NCBI GenBank assembly: GCA_026260175.1
Contig: JAKCWW010002355.1
Coordinates: forward strand, 3,320 to 58,416
DNA: 55,097 bases
Reading direction: 5' to 3'
DNA from: Reticulitermes lucifugus
Lineage: Eukaryota; Arthropoda; Insecta; Blattodea; Rhinotermitidae
Positions 54,681-55,097 of this stretch are shown in pieces (within the stretch, counting starts at the first letter, position 1; each line of letters starts with the position of its first letter). The notes below the pieces were generated by a model, which had not been told where the DNA came from, ran no database searches, and worked only from the letters and a program-made list of their open reading frames with translations. The position numbers and the translations under genes were made by a program.

Positions 54681-55000
54681 GCATTTAATATCACGTATGG
54701 GTGTATGTTTGTGTGTGTGTATGCGTTTCTGTGTAATGCTCTTAATGGCTTGAACATTACTTCCGTAGTAATTTTGTGCTGTTTATATTTTGCATTTGCT
54801 GCCATAATTTTCCTAAATGTTGGAATCTCCGAAATCACAGAATATCACTTTCCTTCCTCATATTAACAACATTTCCCTACCTATCGAATATTTGTTCTTT
54901 TCCATTTGTGCCAGGAATATTCCCTCTCGCACAGTATTATGCGAACATAAAACAAACATAATATTATTTTCACCGTGCATATTTATTATCACTAGTAAAC
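54681..55000. other. non-coding stretch
   Basis: No gene is supported. The short overlapping frames here have no recognisable features. It may be the interior of the Penelope-like element ending at 55097. Confidence 0.4.
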
Positions 55001-55003
55001 ACT

Positions 55004-55097
55004 ATACCAACACATGCACTTCCTATTAAAACAATAATAGTTTTAAAAAACAAAGCCCTACATATGTTTCGGCCAGCTAACTGGCCATCATCAGGGG
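55004..55097 (-). ncRNA. hammerhead-ribozyme motif, Penelope-like element end, cut by window edge
   Basis: On the minus strand CCC (55097-55095) precedes CTGATGA (55094-55088), an extra T, a strong stem II (GGCCAG/CTGGCC, loop TTAG) and GAAA (55070-55067). The palindrome ACATATGT (55067-55060) is stem III, A55059 the cleavage-site base, and GGG (55058-55056) pairs with CCC as stem I. The window ends within stem I. Block GTGCATGTGTTGGTAT at 55019-55004 is shared with the motifs at 18554 and 37854. All core parts are intact, so this is the best candidate for activity. Confidence 0.65.

Overview
The window looks like insect nuclear DNA from a large, repeat-rich genome. It is AT-rich, gene-poor and full of tRNA-derived SINEs, LINE tails, foldback elements and simple repeats. 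The repeat peptides and the frequent octamer TAGGCCTA suggest a polyneopteran such as a cockroach or termite. That placement is inference; the sequence itself does not name a species. There are two runs of N (10119-10168 and 23251-23393).

I can support three protein-coding genes, all of one kind: small secreted proteins with a Val-Pro repeat core, probably structural cuticle proteins. VP-1 (+, 8143-15408), VP-2 (-, 27114-30699) and VP-3 (-, 48926-50979) share the same architecture. Each has a TATA box about 60-75 bases before the ATG and a tiny first exon of 4-5 codons. A phase-0 intron then interrupts the signal peptide, and one exon encodes the rest. A Lys-Arg-Gly step follows the signal peptide in all three, and no mature protein contains cysteine. 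VP-2 and VP-3 are clear paralogues. VP-1 is diverged and on the other strand. They would be secreted by epidermal cells into cuticle; I see no enzyme, regulator or pathway partner in the window.

Layout: 1-8060 holds SINEs, two minisatellites, a foldback and no gene. 8061-15586 is VP-1 with a 6.5 kb intron containing LINE and SINE debris. 15587-26985 is intergenic, with a hammerhead-ribozyme motif, a 70-bp-arm foldback, SINEs and one coding-like block. 26986-30767 is VP-2. 30768-48701 is intergenic, with a degenerate CTAACT-type array beside the VP-2 promoter, SINEs, a perfect palindrome, LINE tails and more hammerhead-like motifs. 48702-51046 is VP-3. 51047-55097 holds a terminal-inverted-repeat element and ends inside another hammerhead motif.

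The most interesting non-gene signal is the set of hammerhead-ribozyme-like motifs. Three share a conserved block about 50 bases downstream of the ribozyme core, so they are members of one element family, probably Penelope-like. Other points worth a look are a perfect 28-bp-arm palindrome, a short uORF overlapping the VP-3 start codon, and many SINE insertions with exact target-site duplications.
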